From contig JACKEA010000001.1 of assembly GCA_020633235.1 (NCBI GenBank), forward strand, positions 1,240,001 to 1,304,000: a DNA stretch of 64,000 nt, written 5' to 3'. Positions 1 through 8,238 of the stretch are shown piece after piece (within the stretch, counting starts at the first letter, position 1; each line of letters starts with the position of its first letter). The notes beneath the pieces are model-generated. The model made no database searches and was not told the origin of the DNA. It worked only from the letters and a program-made list of their open reading frames with translations. The DNA comes from Polyangiaceae bacterium. Its GTDB lineage: Bacteria > Myxococcota_A > Polyangia > Polyangiales > Polyangiaceae. The position numbers and the translations under genes were made by a program.

Positions 1-351
1 CTGTCCGCTGGTGATGGCGGGGAGATGACGATCGCGCTGCGCGTCGTTGCCGAAGGCTTGGATCACCTCGGCGACCATGTTGGTGACCGCCATGGCCACC
101 GCCGTGGACGCGCAGGCGCGTGCCACTTCCATCATGGCCACGGCGTAGGCCACGACTCCCGCCTCGGCACCGCCGTACTCGCTCCGGACGTTGACGCCCA
201 GGAGCCCCAGCTCCGCCAGCCCCTGCAAGAGGTCCGTGGGGAACGCTTCGGTGCGGTCCAACTCTGCCGCTCGGGGTGCAATCTTCGCCGTGGCAAAATC
301 GCGAGCGGTCTTCTGGACCATCCGTTCGCTGTCCGAGAGCTCGAAGTCCAT
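1..351 (-). CDS. Acyl-CoA dehydrogenase, N-terminal part (cut by window edge)
   Basis: The minus strand reads open from an ATG at 351 to the left edge (117 codons). The translation begins MDFELSDSERMVQKTARDF and continues with LLGVNVRSEYGG, then a stretch rich in small residues (ACASTAVAMAVTNMVAEVI). This is the N-terminal helical domain of the acyl-CoA dehydrogenase family, FAD enzymes that make the 2,3-double bond in beta-oxidation or branched-chain amino acid breakdown. The FAD-binding and catalytic Glu regions lie outside the window, so the substrate cannot be told. It is divergent from the DUF2330 gene, 81 bases away. No strong ribosome site is visible; the start was chosen because the family begins at this point. 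Confidence 0.85.
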   Translation of the reverse strand, partial: MDFELSDSERMVQKTARDFATAKIAPRAAELDRTEAFPTDLLQGLAELGLLGVNVRSEYGGAEAGVVAYAVAMMEVARACASTAVAMAVTNMVAEVIQAFGNDAQRDRHLPAITSGQ

Positions 352-432
352 GGCGATGGTCTACTTGTGGGGCCGGCTCGGGGGCAAGTGAAGGTTTGCG
401 ACTTGATTCGCTCAGCACTAGCCTGGCGCGCG

Positions 433-2187
433 ATGAAGCGACTGTCCCGCCTGCTCTTTCCGTTGCTGACCGTGGCCGCCCTGGGCGCTGCCCGCCCTGC
501 ATCCGCCTTGCCGGGCTTCTACGCCGGGAAGAAGGAAGCCAAGCGCCATTCCTACGCCACCCACGTCGTGCTGATGACGAAAGGGAACTACAGCGTCGTC
601 ACCGTGGCTCCGGACTACGACGGACCCCTGGATGCCTTCGCTCTGGTGATGCCGGTCCCCGCGGACGTGACCACCGAGCACGTGCAGACGCTCAAGCGAG
701 AGTTCGTCGATCGCGTGGAGAACATCACCGCGCCCCGCTTTCACGAGTTCTGGGAGATGGATCCCTGCGAGCCGGGGCCGCCGGAGCAGATCTGGGAGCA
801 GAGCATGAAGGCCAAGGCCGGTACCGCCTTCTTGGGCGGCGGCCCGGTGATCGGCGACCCGACCAAGAAGGTGGCCAAGGAGCTGTTCATCGACGTCAAG
901 CCCAGCTTCAAAGAAGCCGAGGCGGAGTACGGCTACACCGTGCTCACCCCGGAGCAGAGCGGCAACGTCGCCGGCTGGCTCGAGGGCAAGGGTTACATCG
1001 CTCCGGCGGGCGCCAACGAAGCGGTGAAGCCGTACCTGGACAAGGGCATGACGCTGCTCGTCGCCGAGGTCGATCCGAAGCGCGTGGAGCTGGTGGGTGG
1101 CGACCGCGCGCAGCTGTCGCCCATTCGCTACTGGAGCGAAAAACCCATCACCACCATTCCCGCAAAGCTCGGCCTGTTGAACCTGGACGACAAGCAGGAG
1201 CTCTTCGTCTACGTGCTCGCGCCGGACAAGCGCTACGAGGCGAAGAACTACGACAACGTGTTCCCGCCCACGAACCTGTCGGTGGATTTCGTGGCGAAGG
1301 AGCGCATGGGCGAGCTGTACGCGGCCATCCACGACAAGCTGCTGGCCAAGAACCCAAAGGGCGTGCTGGACGAGTTCGCCTGGACCACCAAGGGTTGCGG
1401 TCGTCCCTGCGCCACGGAGCCGCTGATGCCGCACGAGCTCATGAGCCTGGGCGGAGACGTCCTCGAGCAAGGCGTTGCCGACGAGGAGAAGAATCCCGAG
1501 CCGCCCGAGCTCACGGAGAAAGAGCAGAAGGAATACGACGCCAAGGTCAAAGAGCTGAAGGGCAAGGAGAAGACCGAGTACAAGAAGACCTTCGAGGAAG
1601 AGCGCAAGGAGGTCGCACGGCGAAAGGCGCTGATCGCCCGCAACGTGTACGTGCTCTCGCGGCTGCACCACCGCTACGACGCCTCGAACCTGCCGACGGA
1701 CATCGAGGTCGGCCCTGCGGAGCCGGTCGGTGGCGGCACCGGCATCCCCAAGGGTGAGGCGCACGAGCTGTCCACCGAGGTGAAACCCGCGAAGCGCAAC
1801 GAGCTCCAGGTTCGCTTCAACTTCTTCCATCCTTGGAACGGCATGGTGAAGTGCGAAAAGCCGGAGCACTGGCGCTGGGGCAAGCCGCCGCGCACCTACC
1901 GCGGCCTGCGCAAGACCTGGGTGGCTACGGATCTCACGCGCAAGAACCGCAAGCAGATCGATCCGGACAAGGTCGTGTTCACCCCCGTACCCTCGATTGG
2001 CATCGCTGGCGCCACGCCGGATGGTGGCACCGCCGCAGATGGCGGAGACGCCGGCACGGAGGGCGCCGGCGACAAGAAGAAGAGCTGTGGTTGCTCGGTG
2101 CCCGGCGCGCCGGAGGCGCCCGGCCCGTCCGTGGTGCTGCTCTTGGCTGCGGGCGCCGTGGCTCTGTCTCGGCGTCGCCGTCGCTGA
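433..2187 (+). CDS. DUF2330 family surface protein with MYXO-CTERM tail
   Basis: This protein has 584 residues. A signal peptide (about residues 1-25, ending ASA) precedes LPGFYAGKKEAKRHSYATHV, the usual opening of DUF2330 proteins. A charged Lys/Glu-rich segment lies in the middle (around residues 355-410). The last 33 residues form a MYXO-CTERM-like signal: Cys-Gly-Cys, a Pro/Ala stretch, a hydrophobic helix and five Arg. Such tails are thought to be processed and to anchor proteins at the myxobacterial cell surface. The molecular function of DUF2330 is not known. The reading frame stays open upstream to position 25, but that stretch is antisense to the acyl-CoA dehydrogenase start and the signal peptide begins at 433, so 433 is taken as the start. 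Confidence 0.9.
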   Translation: MKRLSRLLFPLLTVAALGAARPASALPGFYAGKKEAKRHSYATHVVLMTKGNYSVVTVAPDYDGPLDAFALVMPVPADVTTEHVQTLKREFVDRVENITAPRFHEFWEMDPCEPGPPEQIWEQSMKAKAGTAFLGGGPVIGDPTKKVAKELFIDVKPSFKEAEAEYGYTVLTPEQSGNVAGWLEGKGYIAPAGANEAVKPYLDKGMTLLVAEVDPKRVELVGGDRAQLSPIRYWSEKPITTIPAKLGLLNLDDKQELFVYVLAPDKRYEAKNYDNVFPPTNLSVDFVAKERMGELYAAIHDKLLAKNPKGVLDEFAWTTKGCGRPCATEPLMPHELMSLGGDVLEQGVADEEKNPEPPELTEKEQKEYDAKVKELKGKEKTEYKKTFEEERKEVARRKALIARNVYVLSRLHHRYDASNLPTDIEVGPAEPVGGGTGIPKGEAHELSTEVKPAKRNELQVRFNFFHPWNGMVKCEKPEHWRWGKPPRTYRGLRKTWVATDLTRKNRKQIDPDKVVFTPVPSIGIAGATPDGGTAADGGDAGTEGAGDKKKSCGCSVPGAPEAPGPSVVLLLAAGAVALSRRRRR

Positions 2188-2196
2188 GCATTTGGG

Positions 2197-2241
2197 TGTC
2201 GGTCCGGCGCGAGCACGGCGTGCCCGCGCCGCCCCGACAAA
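2197..2241. repeat. Dispersed inverted-repeat element, copy 1
   Basis: The left arm TGTCGGTCCGGCGCG faces the imperfect right arm GCCCCGACAAA over 45 bases. It lies just after the DUF2330 stop codon and belongs to the element family seen nine times in this window. Confidence 0.6.
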
Positions 2242-2284
2242 ATCAGCTTCGGAGGGCCAGGGTCCGGTGGCATCCTGATCCGCC

Positions 2285-3322
2285 ATGGCCATCGCGGTCG
2301 AAGAGCTGAACGGGACGAACTGCAAGACCTACTTGCTGACGGCGGGGGACAGCGCCGCTTTGGTGGATCCGGTGCGCGAGCGCGTGCCGACCTACCTGGC
2401 GGAGCTCGAGCGGCGAGGGCTTTCCCTGGGGTACGTGCTGGAAACACACACCCATGCCGACCACTTGATGCTCAATCGGCACTCGAAGAACGCGCTGTCG
2501 GCAGAAGTCGTGATGCACCGGGCGAGCCCGAGCCCGCTGGTGGACCGCCACGTGGACGAGGGCGACGTGATCGAGCTCGGGGGCGAGCGCATCGAGGTGT
2601 GGCACACGCCGGGGCACACGCCGGACAGCGTTTGCTACGTGTTCGAAGGTGGCGTGCTCACGGGGGACACGCTGCTCATCAGCGGCTCGGGTCGCACGGA
2701 CTTTCCGGGAGGCGACGCCGGCGCCCAGTGGGACGCGGTGACCACCCGGGTGTTCGAGCTGCCCAGCGACACCGTGGTGTATCCGGGGCACGACTATCGC
2801 GGCAACACCACGTCCACGGTGGGGCAAGAGAAGCGCGACAACCCTCGCTTCGTGGGCAAGAGCCGACAAGAGTACGCGGCGCAGATGGCGTCCCTCGGCT
2901 TGCCGCTGCCGGAGCGGATACAGCAAGCGCTGCAGGTGAACCAATCCGGCTTCGAGGCGGACGAAGTGCGCTTCCCGCTGGTCACGGACGTGGCGCGGGT
3001 GACGGAGCTGTCCGCTTCGGAGCTCTCCACGCGGCTTTCGTCGGCGACTCCGCCGCTGGTGCTCGACGTGCGGGAGCCCGAGGAATTCGTGGGCGAGCTG
3101 GGCCATGTCCGCGGTGCACTGCTGGTGCCGATGGACTCCCTCGAGCGGCGCTTGCCGAAGCTCGCGGGCTACGTGGAGCGGCCCATCGTGGTCGTTTGCC
3201 GAGCTGGCGCGCGGAGCGCGAGCGCTTGCGCGATGCTGGGCAAGGCGGGCTTTCCCTTCGTGGCGAACCTGGCCGGCGGCATGCTCGCCTGGAACGACGA
3301 AAAGCTCCCGGTGGAGCGCTGA
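2285..3322 (+). CDS. Persulfide dioxygenase-like MBL hydrolase fused to rhodanese
   Basis: This protein has 345 residues. The N-terminal half is a metallo-beta-lactamase fold of the ETHE1 type: THTHADH (His55, His57, Asp59, His60), GHTPDS (His111) and TGDT (Asp128) supply the metal ligands. The C-terminal part (about 240-345) is a rhodanese domain with the active-site loop CRAGARS (Cys305). Fusions of this kind oxidise glutathione persulfide to sulfite and move sulfane sulfur, so a role in sulfide or thiol detoxification in the cytoplasm is likely. The gene stands alone between the DUF2330 gene and a glucanase remnant. Metal and persulfide specificity are inferred from family, not shown. Confidence 0.88.
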   Translation: MAIAVEELNGTNCKTYLLTAGDSAALVDPVRERVPTYLAELERRGLSLGYVLETHTHADHLMLNRHSKNALSAEVVMHRASPSPLVDRHVDEGDVIELGGERIEVWHTPGHTPDSVCYVFEGGVLTGDTLLISGSGRTDFPGGDAGAQWDAVTTRVFELPSDTVVYPGHDYRGNTTSTVGQEKRDNPRFVGKSRQEYAAQMASLGLPLPERIQQALQVNQSGFEADEVRFPLVTDVARVTELSASELSTRLSSATPPLVLDVREPEEFVGELGHVRGALLVPMDSLERRLPKLAGYVERPIVVVCRAGARSASACAMLGKAGFPFVANLAGGMLAWNDEKLPVER

Positions 3323-3327
3323 GGGCG

Positions 3328-3921
3328 ATGGCGAGCTGGGCTTGCAGCTCCGAGGGGGAGACGACGAACGGCAGTGGTGGGGCGGACGCAGGAGACGGTG
3401 GCGGCGCGGCGGGAGCCAGCGGGAGACGACTTTGCACAGGACGTGGCGCTCGGCAGCTTCCCGGACGCCGTGTCGGATCGCTGGGGCGCCTATCCATCAC
3501 CGTGGAAGGACACGAGCAAGAACGGCGAGTACGACCCGCACGGCGTGATCAGCGTCGCTGGCGGCATGATGAAGCTGCACCTCCACAGCGACGCCGGCAC
3601 GGGTGGCGGCGCGGCTGACGGAGAGATCGATTTTCCGGAGGGCGACCTGAACGGGGAAATCTCCGCCTTCATGCATTGGCAGAACGGAGCCACGGGGGGC
3701 GATCAGGATTCCTTTCCGACGACTGCTACCTACGCCAATTGGCACACGGCGGTGACGGAATGGACCCCGACCGCGACGCGATTCTTGTTGGATGGCAAGG
3801 TCATCGGCACGTCCACACAGAAGATCCCCAACACGCCGATGCACCACGTGATCCAGACCGAGACGCGCCTCGGCGGTGGGCCGTCATCGACTGGATCGTG
3901 GTGTACCGCTTTCTGCCCTGA
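3328..3921 (+). pseudogene. Decayed GH16 glucanase-like lipoprotein gene
   Basis: Pieces of one GH16 protein are spread over two frames. Frame 1 from 3328 gives MASWACSSEGE plus a Gly/Ala linker, which looks like the end of a lipoprotein signal whose hydrophobic part is missing. Frame 2 from about 3425 gives the glucanase domain, with the GH16 active-site signature GEIDFPEG (ExDxxE) and WHTAVTEWTP, DGKVIG and HHVIQTETRL. After about 3877 the family C-terminus (AVIDWIVVYRFLP) continues in frame 1 to the stop at 3921. Part of the domain between LHLHSDAG and DGEIDFPEG also seems to be lost. At least two frameshifts and a truncated leader argue for a pseudogene. The frame-2 part alone is open from 3374 to 3970. 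Confidence 0.7.
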
Positions 3922-3924
3922 AGA

Positions 3925-5145
3925 TCAGAACGGCGCAGTGACGCCGGGGGTGTTCTTGGTGGCGAAGTAGGCGCGCAGCATGTCGCGGGCGACCTCGTTG
4001 GCCTTGCGGCGCCAGACCTTGCCGTTGTCGAGCTGCACGCTGACCACGACGTCCGGCGCGCGGCTGGGGGCGAAGCCCACGAAGCGACTGGTGGTGGGGG
4101 AGTCGTCGCTGAGCTGCAGCGTGCCGGTCTTGCCCGCGAGGCGCATGGCACCGAAGTAGCTGTGCTTGTCCTTGTCGCTGAAGGCTTCCAGCGAGGTGCC
4201 GGCGTGGACGGTCACTTCCATCATGCGGCGGAGCTCGTAGGCGGTGCCGTCGTGCATCACGCGACGCACCAGCGTGCGTCCCGCGGGCGCGTGCCAATCT
4301 CCGACGGAGCGCACGATGCGCACGCGGGGCAGGGAACCGTGGGCCGCCACGGTGTAGGCCAGCTCCAGCGCGCCCAGGGGCGAGAGCGTGCTGCCCACGA
4401 AGCCCGCGGAAGCGCGGGCGAACTCCAGGTCGTTGTAAGGGACTTCCAGGTGGCCGGTGGGCACCGGTACGTCGAAGGGCACCGGGTGGTTCAGCCCGAA
4501 GCGATCCGCGACCTCGACCAGGTCGTTGCGCGTCAGAAAATGCGTGGCGAGCTGCGCATAGACGGCGTTCTTGCTGTGCCCCAGGGCGGAGAAGAAGCGC
4601 GCGCAGTGCACGTCCGGCGTGCCGGGGCGCGGTGCATCCAGGTGCTTTCGCTCGATGCGGCGGAGCCCGCCGGAGGTGCACACGCGGTGCTTGGAGCTGA
4701 CTTTGCCGCGCTCGAGCAAGGCGGTCGTCGTGATCACCTTGAACACGCTGGCCGAGGGCGCCAGGGCGTGGAGCATCACGGCGCCATCGCCTTCGCCGTT
4801 GGCGGTGCGCTCCGCCCACACCAGCACGCGTCCGTCGTGGGCATCGACCAGGATGATGGCGCCGCGCACCGGCGCAGCACGCGCCAGTAGCCGTACGGCG
4901 GTGTGCTGCAGGTGCGCGTCCAGGGTCAGCTCCGCGGTGGCGCCGTCCGCCGCCGGAGCATGCGCCACGCCGTCACTGATGCTGATGTGAGCGAGATCCA
5001 CCGTGGGCGGCTCGGACTCCGAGGCCCGGCCGAGGGACGGCATGAGCGCGAGGCTGGCGAGGGCCGCGAGGGGGCTCGCCGTCAGGAGCTGGCGAAACCA
5101 ACGCTGCACGCGGTGTGAGTTACGCGCCAGCGGGGCATTGGCCAA
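3925..5145 (-). CDS. Penicillin-binding protein transpeptidase domain protein
   Basis: This is a 406-residue protein with a signal peptide or anchor (about residues 15-42) and a single transpeptidase domain. The three PBP motifs are present: SxxK (Ser133-V-F-Lys136), SxN (Ser191-K-N193) and KTG (339-341). The dimerisation module common to class B PBPs is absent, so the protein is short for that class. It should act in the periplasm on peptidoglycan cross-linking, or it could be a related D,D-peptidase or beta-lactam-binding protein. Its stop is three bases from the end of the glucanase remnant. It is divergent from the PilZ gene. Confidence 0.85.
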   Translation of the reverse strand: MANAPLARNSHRVQRWFRQLLTASPLAALASLALMPSLGRASESEPPTVDLAHISISDGVAHAPAADGATAELTLDAHLQHTAVRLLARAAPVRGAIILVDAHDGRVLVWAERTANGEGDGAVMLHALAPSASVFKVITTTALLERGKVSSKHRVCTSGGLRRIERKHLDAPRPGTPDVHCARFFSALGHSKNAVYAQLATHFLTRNDLVEVADRFGLNHPVPFDVPVPTGHLEVPYNDLEFARASAGFVGSTLSPLGALELAYTVAAHGSLPRVRIVRSVGDWHAPAGRTLVRRVMHDGTAYELRRMMEVTVHAGTSLEAFSDKDKHSYFGAMRLAGKTGTLQLSDDSPTTSRFVGFAPSRAPDVVVSVQLDNGKVWRRKANEVARDMLRAYFATKNTPGVTAPF

Positions 5146-5157
5146 ACAATCCGTGCT

Positions 5158-5175
5158 CGCGGCGGACCAACAAAA
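5158..5175. repeat. Dispersed element, right half only, copy 2
   Basis: CGCGGCGGACCAACAAAA matches the right arm of the dispersed inverted-repeat family; no left arm is present. This copy lies in the divergent space between the PBP and PilZ genes, unlike most copies, which sit at gene 3' ends. Confidence 0.45.
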
Positions 5176-5289
5176 GCAGCCGTCTTATCGAAGTGCTCAT
5201 CGAAGTGGCGTGGCATGTAGGTAAAGGTAGGTTACAAGTTGGCCCGGCTCGCTTCCGGCCTCTTACGATCGCGGGGTCAGGAGGTGCGC

Positions 5290-5622
5290 ATGGTACGGCG
5301 AGTAGGACTTCGAGGACGGACGGACTTCCGTGTGGTGGCGCGGGACGGGAGCCGCAGGTCGATCTGCCGGGGTATCGAGATCTCCTCCAGCGGCATCGTG
5401 GTGGACCGCGGACGGCCGATCGGATCGTGGGATCAACGCCTGCTGCAGAAGCTCGAGCTGCGATTGCCGGAGCGCTTCAACGCGCTGATCGCCATCGCGC
5501 GACCCGTGTGGTCGCGGGGTTCCCAGCAGGCCTTTCGCTTCGTGAAGATGAGCGACGCGGACCGCCTGACCCTGGCCGAGCACCTCGACCTCTTGCAGCT
5601 CCGGGGCGTGGCCCTGGTGTGA
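5290..5622 (+). CDS. PilZ-domain-like protein
   Basis: This protein has 110 residues. The N-terminal stretch MVRRVGLRGRTDFRV and the segment GIEISSSGIVV resemble the RxxxR and D/NxSxxG motifs of PilZ domains, which bind cyclic di-GMP; here the D/N position is Glu, so binding is uncertain. The ATG at 5290 is preceded by AGGAGG at 5279-5284, an ideal ribosome site. This start is therefore preferred over an in-frame ATG at 5239. Confidence 0.72.
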   Translation: MVRRVGLRGRTDFRVVARDGSRRSICRGIEISSSGIVVDRGRPIGSWDQRLLQKLELRLPERFNALIAIARPVWSRGSQQAFRFVKMSDADRLTLAEHLDLLQLRGVALV

Positions 5623-5672
5623 GTCGGTTTGTTGGTGATGCCCCGCGCCTAGTGAGAGAAAGACGCTCCAGA

Positions 5673-6500
5673 ATGTCGAAACATCGTCTCGTTTGGCTAT
5701 TCCGTTTGCTGCTCCTGACCCCCGCGACGGCGGGCTGCGTGGTTCCGGCGGCGCGCTATGAAGAAGCGCGCTCGGCGGTCTCGGTGGAACAGGAAGCGAA
5801 CCGGCGCATGCTGGCGCAGCTCCGGGACATCGATACCAAGCTCGAGCAGGCCAACGCGGGGCTCAGAGAGCGGGAGCAGCAGCTCGAGAAGAAAGACCAG
5901 CGCATCGCCGAGCTGTCGCTCCAGAGCAGCGTGGCGGAGCAGGAAAAGACCGACGCCAGCGACCTGGTGGAACAGCTCAGGGGCGAGCTCGGGCGCGTGG
6001 GCGACCACCTGAAGGCCTTCGCGGAGGACAAGAAGCGCCTTTCCGAGGCCCTTTCTGCGGCGGAGCAGCGGGAAAAGCGCCTGAGCGAGGCGGAGCAGCT
6101 CTCCAGCGAGACCGGCGCGCTGATCCGTGACATGTCGCTCTTGCTGCACGACGCCGTGGGGACCGGAGACGTGGAGCTCGAGGTCGACAATGGCCGCGTG
6201 GTGCTGCGCATCCCGCGCGACGGCCTGACCGGCGAGAAGCTCTCGGCGACGGCGGACAAGAGCCTCACGGCGCTGGGGCGCATCGCCAGCCTGCATCCGA
6301 AGGCGCGCTTCGAGATCAACGACGCGCTGGGGCAGAGCGAGCCTGCGTCTCCCAAGCTGCCCGCCACGCGAGTGAAGTCGGAGCTATCGGCGCGCGGCGT
6401 GCCGGCGGAGCGCGTCGGCGTGCGGACGCCGAGCGGCGATGGCATCGATCCGGCGGAGGCCGGCGAGGCCGGCATGGTCGAGATCTACGTCAGCGTGTAG
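5673..6500 (+). CDS. Coiled-coil lipoprotein with degenerate OmpA-like C-terminus
   Basis: This is a 275-residue lipoprotein: the signal sequence ends TAGC with the lipidated Cys at residue 22. Residues about 30-150 are a long Glu/Lys/Gln-rich coiled coil. The C-terminal part (VELEVDNGRVVLRIPRDGL ... SLTALGRIASLHPKARFEI) follows the layout of OmpA/MotB peptidoglycan-binding domains but without their full signature. It may link outer membrane and cell wall or act as an envelope scaffold. The frame is open upstream to 5115, but the signal peptide fixes the start at 5673. Its 3' end overlaps the converging small gene by 11 bases. Confidence 0.82.
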   Translation: MSKHRLVWLFRLLLLTPATAGCVVPAARYEEARSAVSVEQEANRRMLAQLRDIDTKLEQANAGLREREQQLEKKDQRIAELSLQSSVAEQEKTDASDLVEQLRGELGRVGDHLKAFAEDKKRLSEALSAAEQREKRLSEAEQLSSETGALIRDMSLLLHDAVGTGDVELEVDNGRVVLRIPRDGLTGEKLSATADKSLTALGRIASLHPKARFEINDALGQSEPASPKLPATRVKSELSARGVPAERVGVRTPSGDGIDPAEAGEAGMVEIYVSV

Positions 6501-6741
6501 GCCGAAGCTCCACGTCGAGGTCGAGGGCGTCACCGGGGTGGCGGCCGCGGGGCGCGGCGACGACGTTGGCCCCCGGCTGCGCGCGCAGCACGTCGAACAC
6601 GGCGGCCACCAAGGCGGGGCGCACGCTCTCTTGAAAGCGCTGGTGCCAGACGAAGCCGTCGTCGTCGCCCTCGTAGTCTTCGGCGAACACCGCCGACAGG
6701 TGGATGGAGATCGTGAAATCCCGCTCTTCTCGGTGCTCCAT
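6490..6741 (-). CDS. Small hypothetical protein
   Basis: This is an 83-residue acidic product beginning MEHREERDFTISIHLSAV, with no signal peptide or membrane segment. It lies 41 bases after the SDR stop on the same strand and is probably the last gene of that operon. The start at 6741 is the first ATG after the SDR stop; there is no clear ribosome site. I do not recognise the family. Confidence 0.55.
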   Translation of the reverse strand: MEHREERDFTISIHLSAVFAEDYEGDDDGFVWHQRFQESVRPALVAAVFDVLRAQPGANVVAAPRGRHPGDALDLDVELRPTR

Positions 6742-6782
6742 GGGCAGCGAGCATGCGGACCCGCGGGGCGAGCCGCAACCCC

Positions 6783-7481
6783 TCAGCCGAGGCTGCGACC
6801 GCCGTCCACGACGATTTCCTGACCCGTGACGAAGCTCGCGTTCGCGAGATACGCGACGGCGCGGGCCACGTCCTCGGCGCTGCCGCCGTTGCCCAGCGGG
6901 ATGCGCTTCGTGATGCGGGCGAGCACTTCGGGAGCCATGCCGTCCGGCGGTAGCACGGTGCCCGGAGCCACGGCGTTGACCCGCACCTCCGGCGCCAGCT
7001 CCAGCGCGAGTGCGCGCATCAGCTGGCGCACCGCGCCCTTGCTCACCACGTAGGGGAGGTAGTTGCGATACGGGGTGACGGTGCTCGAACAGGTGATGAA
7101 CACCATCGAGCCGCGGCTCTGGCGCAAGGGCTCGGCCGCGGCTTGGGCCACGGCGTAGCTGCCGTCCAGGTTCAAGTGCAAGGCGCGATCCCAGGCGTCG
7201 TCGTCGAGCTCGTCGAAGGGCACGCGCTCGAAGTTCGCGGCGGAGAGCACGACCAGATCGAGGCCGCCCAGCGCGCTCGCGGCATCCGCCACCAGCTGTC
7301 GCGCCGCCGCCCTGTTCGCGAGATCCGCGCGCAGCGCGACACACCCTTCGCGCTCGAGCTCCCGCGCGGCGGCCTCGCTCCGGTGGTAGTGCACCGCCAC
7401 CTGCATACCTTCGGCGAGCAGCGCGCGGGTGATGGCGAGCCCGACGCGTACCGCGCCACCGGTGACCAGCGCGCGCTTCAG
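6783..7481 (-). CDS. SDR oxidoreductase (pteridine-reductase-like), likely CTG start
   Basis: This is a short-chain dehydrogenase of about 232 residues. It opens with KRALVTGGAVRVG (nucleotide-binding Gly motif) and has the catalytic Tyr/Lys in PYVVSKGA and the C-terminal FVTGQEIVVDGG. It reduces or oxidises a carbonyl substrate with NAD(P)H; TGGxxRxG and the overall length recall pteridine reductase-like SDRs. No ATG, GTG or TTG lies in frame near the conserved N-terminus. The best candidate is CTG at 7481-7479, whose bases overlap the TGA stop of the upstream lipoprotein gene (CTGA), which suggests translational coupling. Confidence 0.82.
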   Translation of the reverse strand: MKRALVTGGAVRVGLAITRALLAEGMQVAVHYHRSEAAARELEREGCVALRADLANRAAARQLVADAASALGGLDLVVLSAANFERVPFDELDDDAWDRALHLNLDGSYAVAQAAAEPLRQSRGSMVFITCSSTVTPYRNYLPYVVSKGAVRQLMRALALELAPEVRVNAVAPGTVLPPDGMAPEVLARITKRIPLGNGGSAEDVARAVAYLANASFVTGQEIVVDGGRSLG

Positions 7482-8191
7482 AGCGATAGCGACACCTTGG
7501 CCGGCCAGCTGCCGGGCGACGGGTAAGTGACGCCTTTCAAGAGCTCCACCAGGCAGTCCGCCGCGCTTTCGCCTCGGGCGCTGGGCGGCGCCACGCCCAC
7601 TGAAAGCGCCTGCCCCGAGGTGCCCACGTACAGTGTCACCTGATACGAGCCCTGCGCCGAGCTCTTGCACGCGGAGATGTCGGAAGCCTTGTCGTCCAGG
7701 GCTTCGCGTACTCGGTCTTCGGACCATTGTTCCGGCGCGCGCACGTCGTTCGGTGGATCGAAGTCGAAGGACTTCTTGGCCAGACCCTTTTGGCCACCCA
7801 CCGGCGCGGGCCAGCTCTTACCCTGGAGCACGCCCAGCATGCACTTCTCCGTGGCACGATCACCGAGCGTGCTCTCCGCCACGTAGCCGCTCGCGAGGTG
7901 TCCGCTCTGATCCACCTCCAGAGAGAAGGCGACCGAGCCCCCGATGAACTCCACGCGCTTGGCGCCAGCATTGAGGCACGCCTGCAGTCCGGACACGGAG
8001 TCCTGGAACACGCGGGTGACCTTCTCTTCGTCGAGGGCGCCGACCTCGGCACTCACGGCGATGGGGCTCGAGCTCCCGTCGCCGTCGTCGTCCGTGGTTT
8101 CGTGGGTCGGTGCCTTGGCCGGCGGCTCGCTGCCGCCGCATGCGGTTACGGTGAAGGCGGCCGCGAAGACGGCCAGAAGTCGGGTCATCAT
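7478..8191 (-). CDS. Lipoprotein with AgmX/PglI-like domains
   Basis: This is a 237-residue lipoprotein: the signal sequence ends VTACGG, followed by an acidic linker. Two segments (LQACL ... STLGDRATEKCMLGVL and SACKSSAQGSYQVTLYV ... AADCLVELLKG) each have a Cys, a beta pair and a second Cys, as in the AgmX/PglI C-terminal domains common in myxobacteria. The function is unknown; it should sit in the envelope. ATGATG at 8191-8186 gives two possible starts. The stop overlaps the SDR start. Confidence 0.75.
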   Translation of the reverse strand: MMTRLLAVFAAAFTVTACGGSEPPAKAPTHETTDDDGDGSSSPIAVSAEVGALDEEKVTRVFQDSVSGLQACLNAGAKRVEFIGGSVAFSLEVDQSGHLASGYVAESTLGDRATEKCMLGVLQGKSWPAPVGGQKGLAKKSFDFDPPNDVRAPEQWSEDRVREALDDKASDISACKSSAQGSYQVTLYVGTSGQALSVGVAPPSARGESAADCLVELLKGVTYPSPGSWPAKVSLSL

Positions 8192-8238
8192 CGAGCGTTT
8201 ACGGTTACAGCGTCTGCTCGTGGCAGGGAAGGGGCTCG

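Noticed and set aside
25..432. Upstream extension of the DUF2330 reading frame (136 codons)
   Set aside because: It is the antisense of the acyl-CoA dehydrogenase N-terminus; a signal peptide starts at 433.
418..2325. Long minus-strand frames opposite the DUF2330 and other genes (for example 418-2325, 45354-46142, 56315-58666)
   Set aside because: They are antisense shadows caused by high GC at third codon positions; no domain or start signal supports them.
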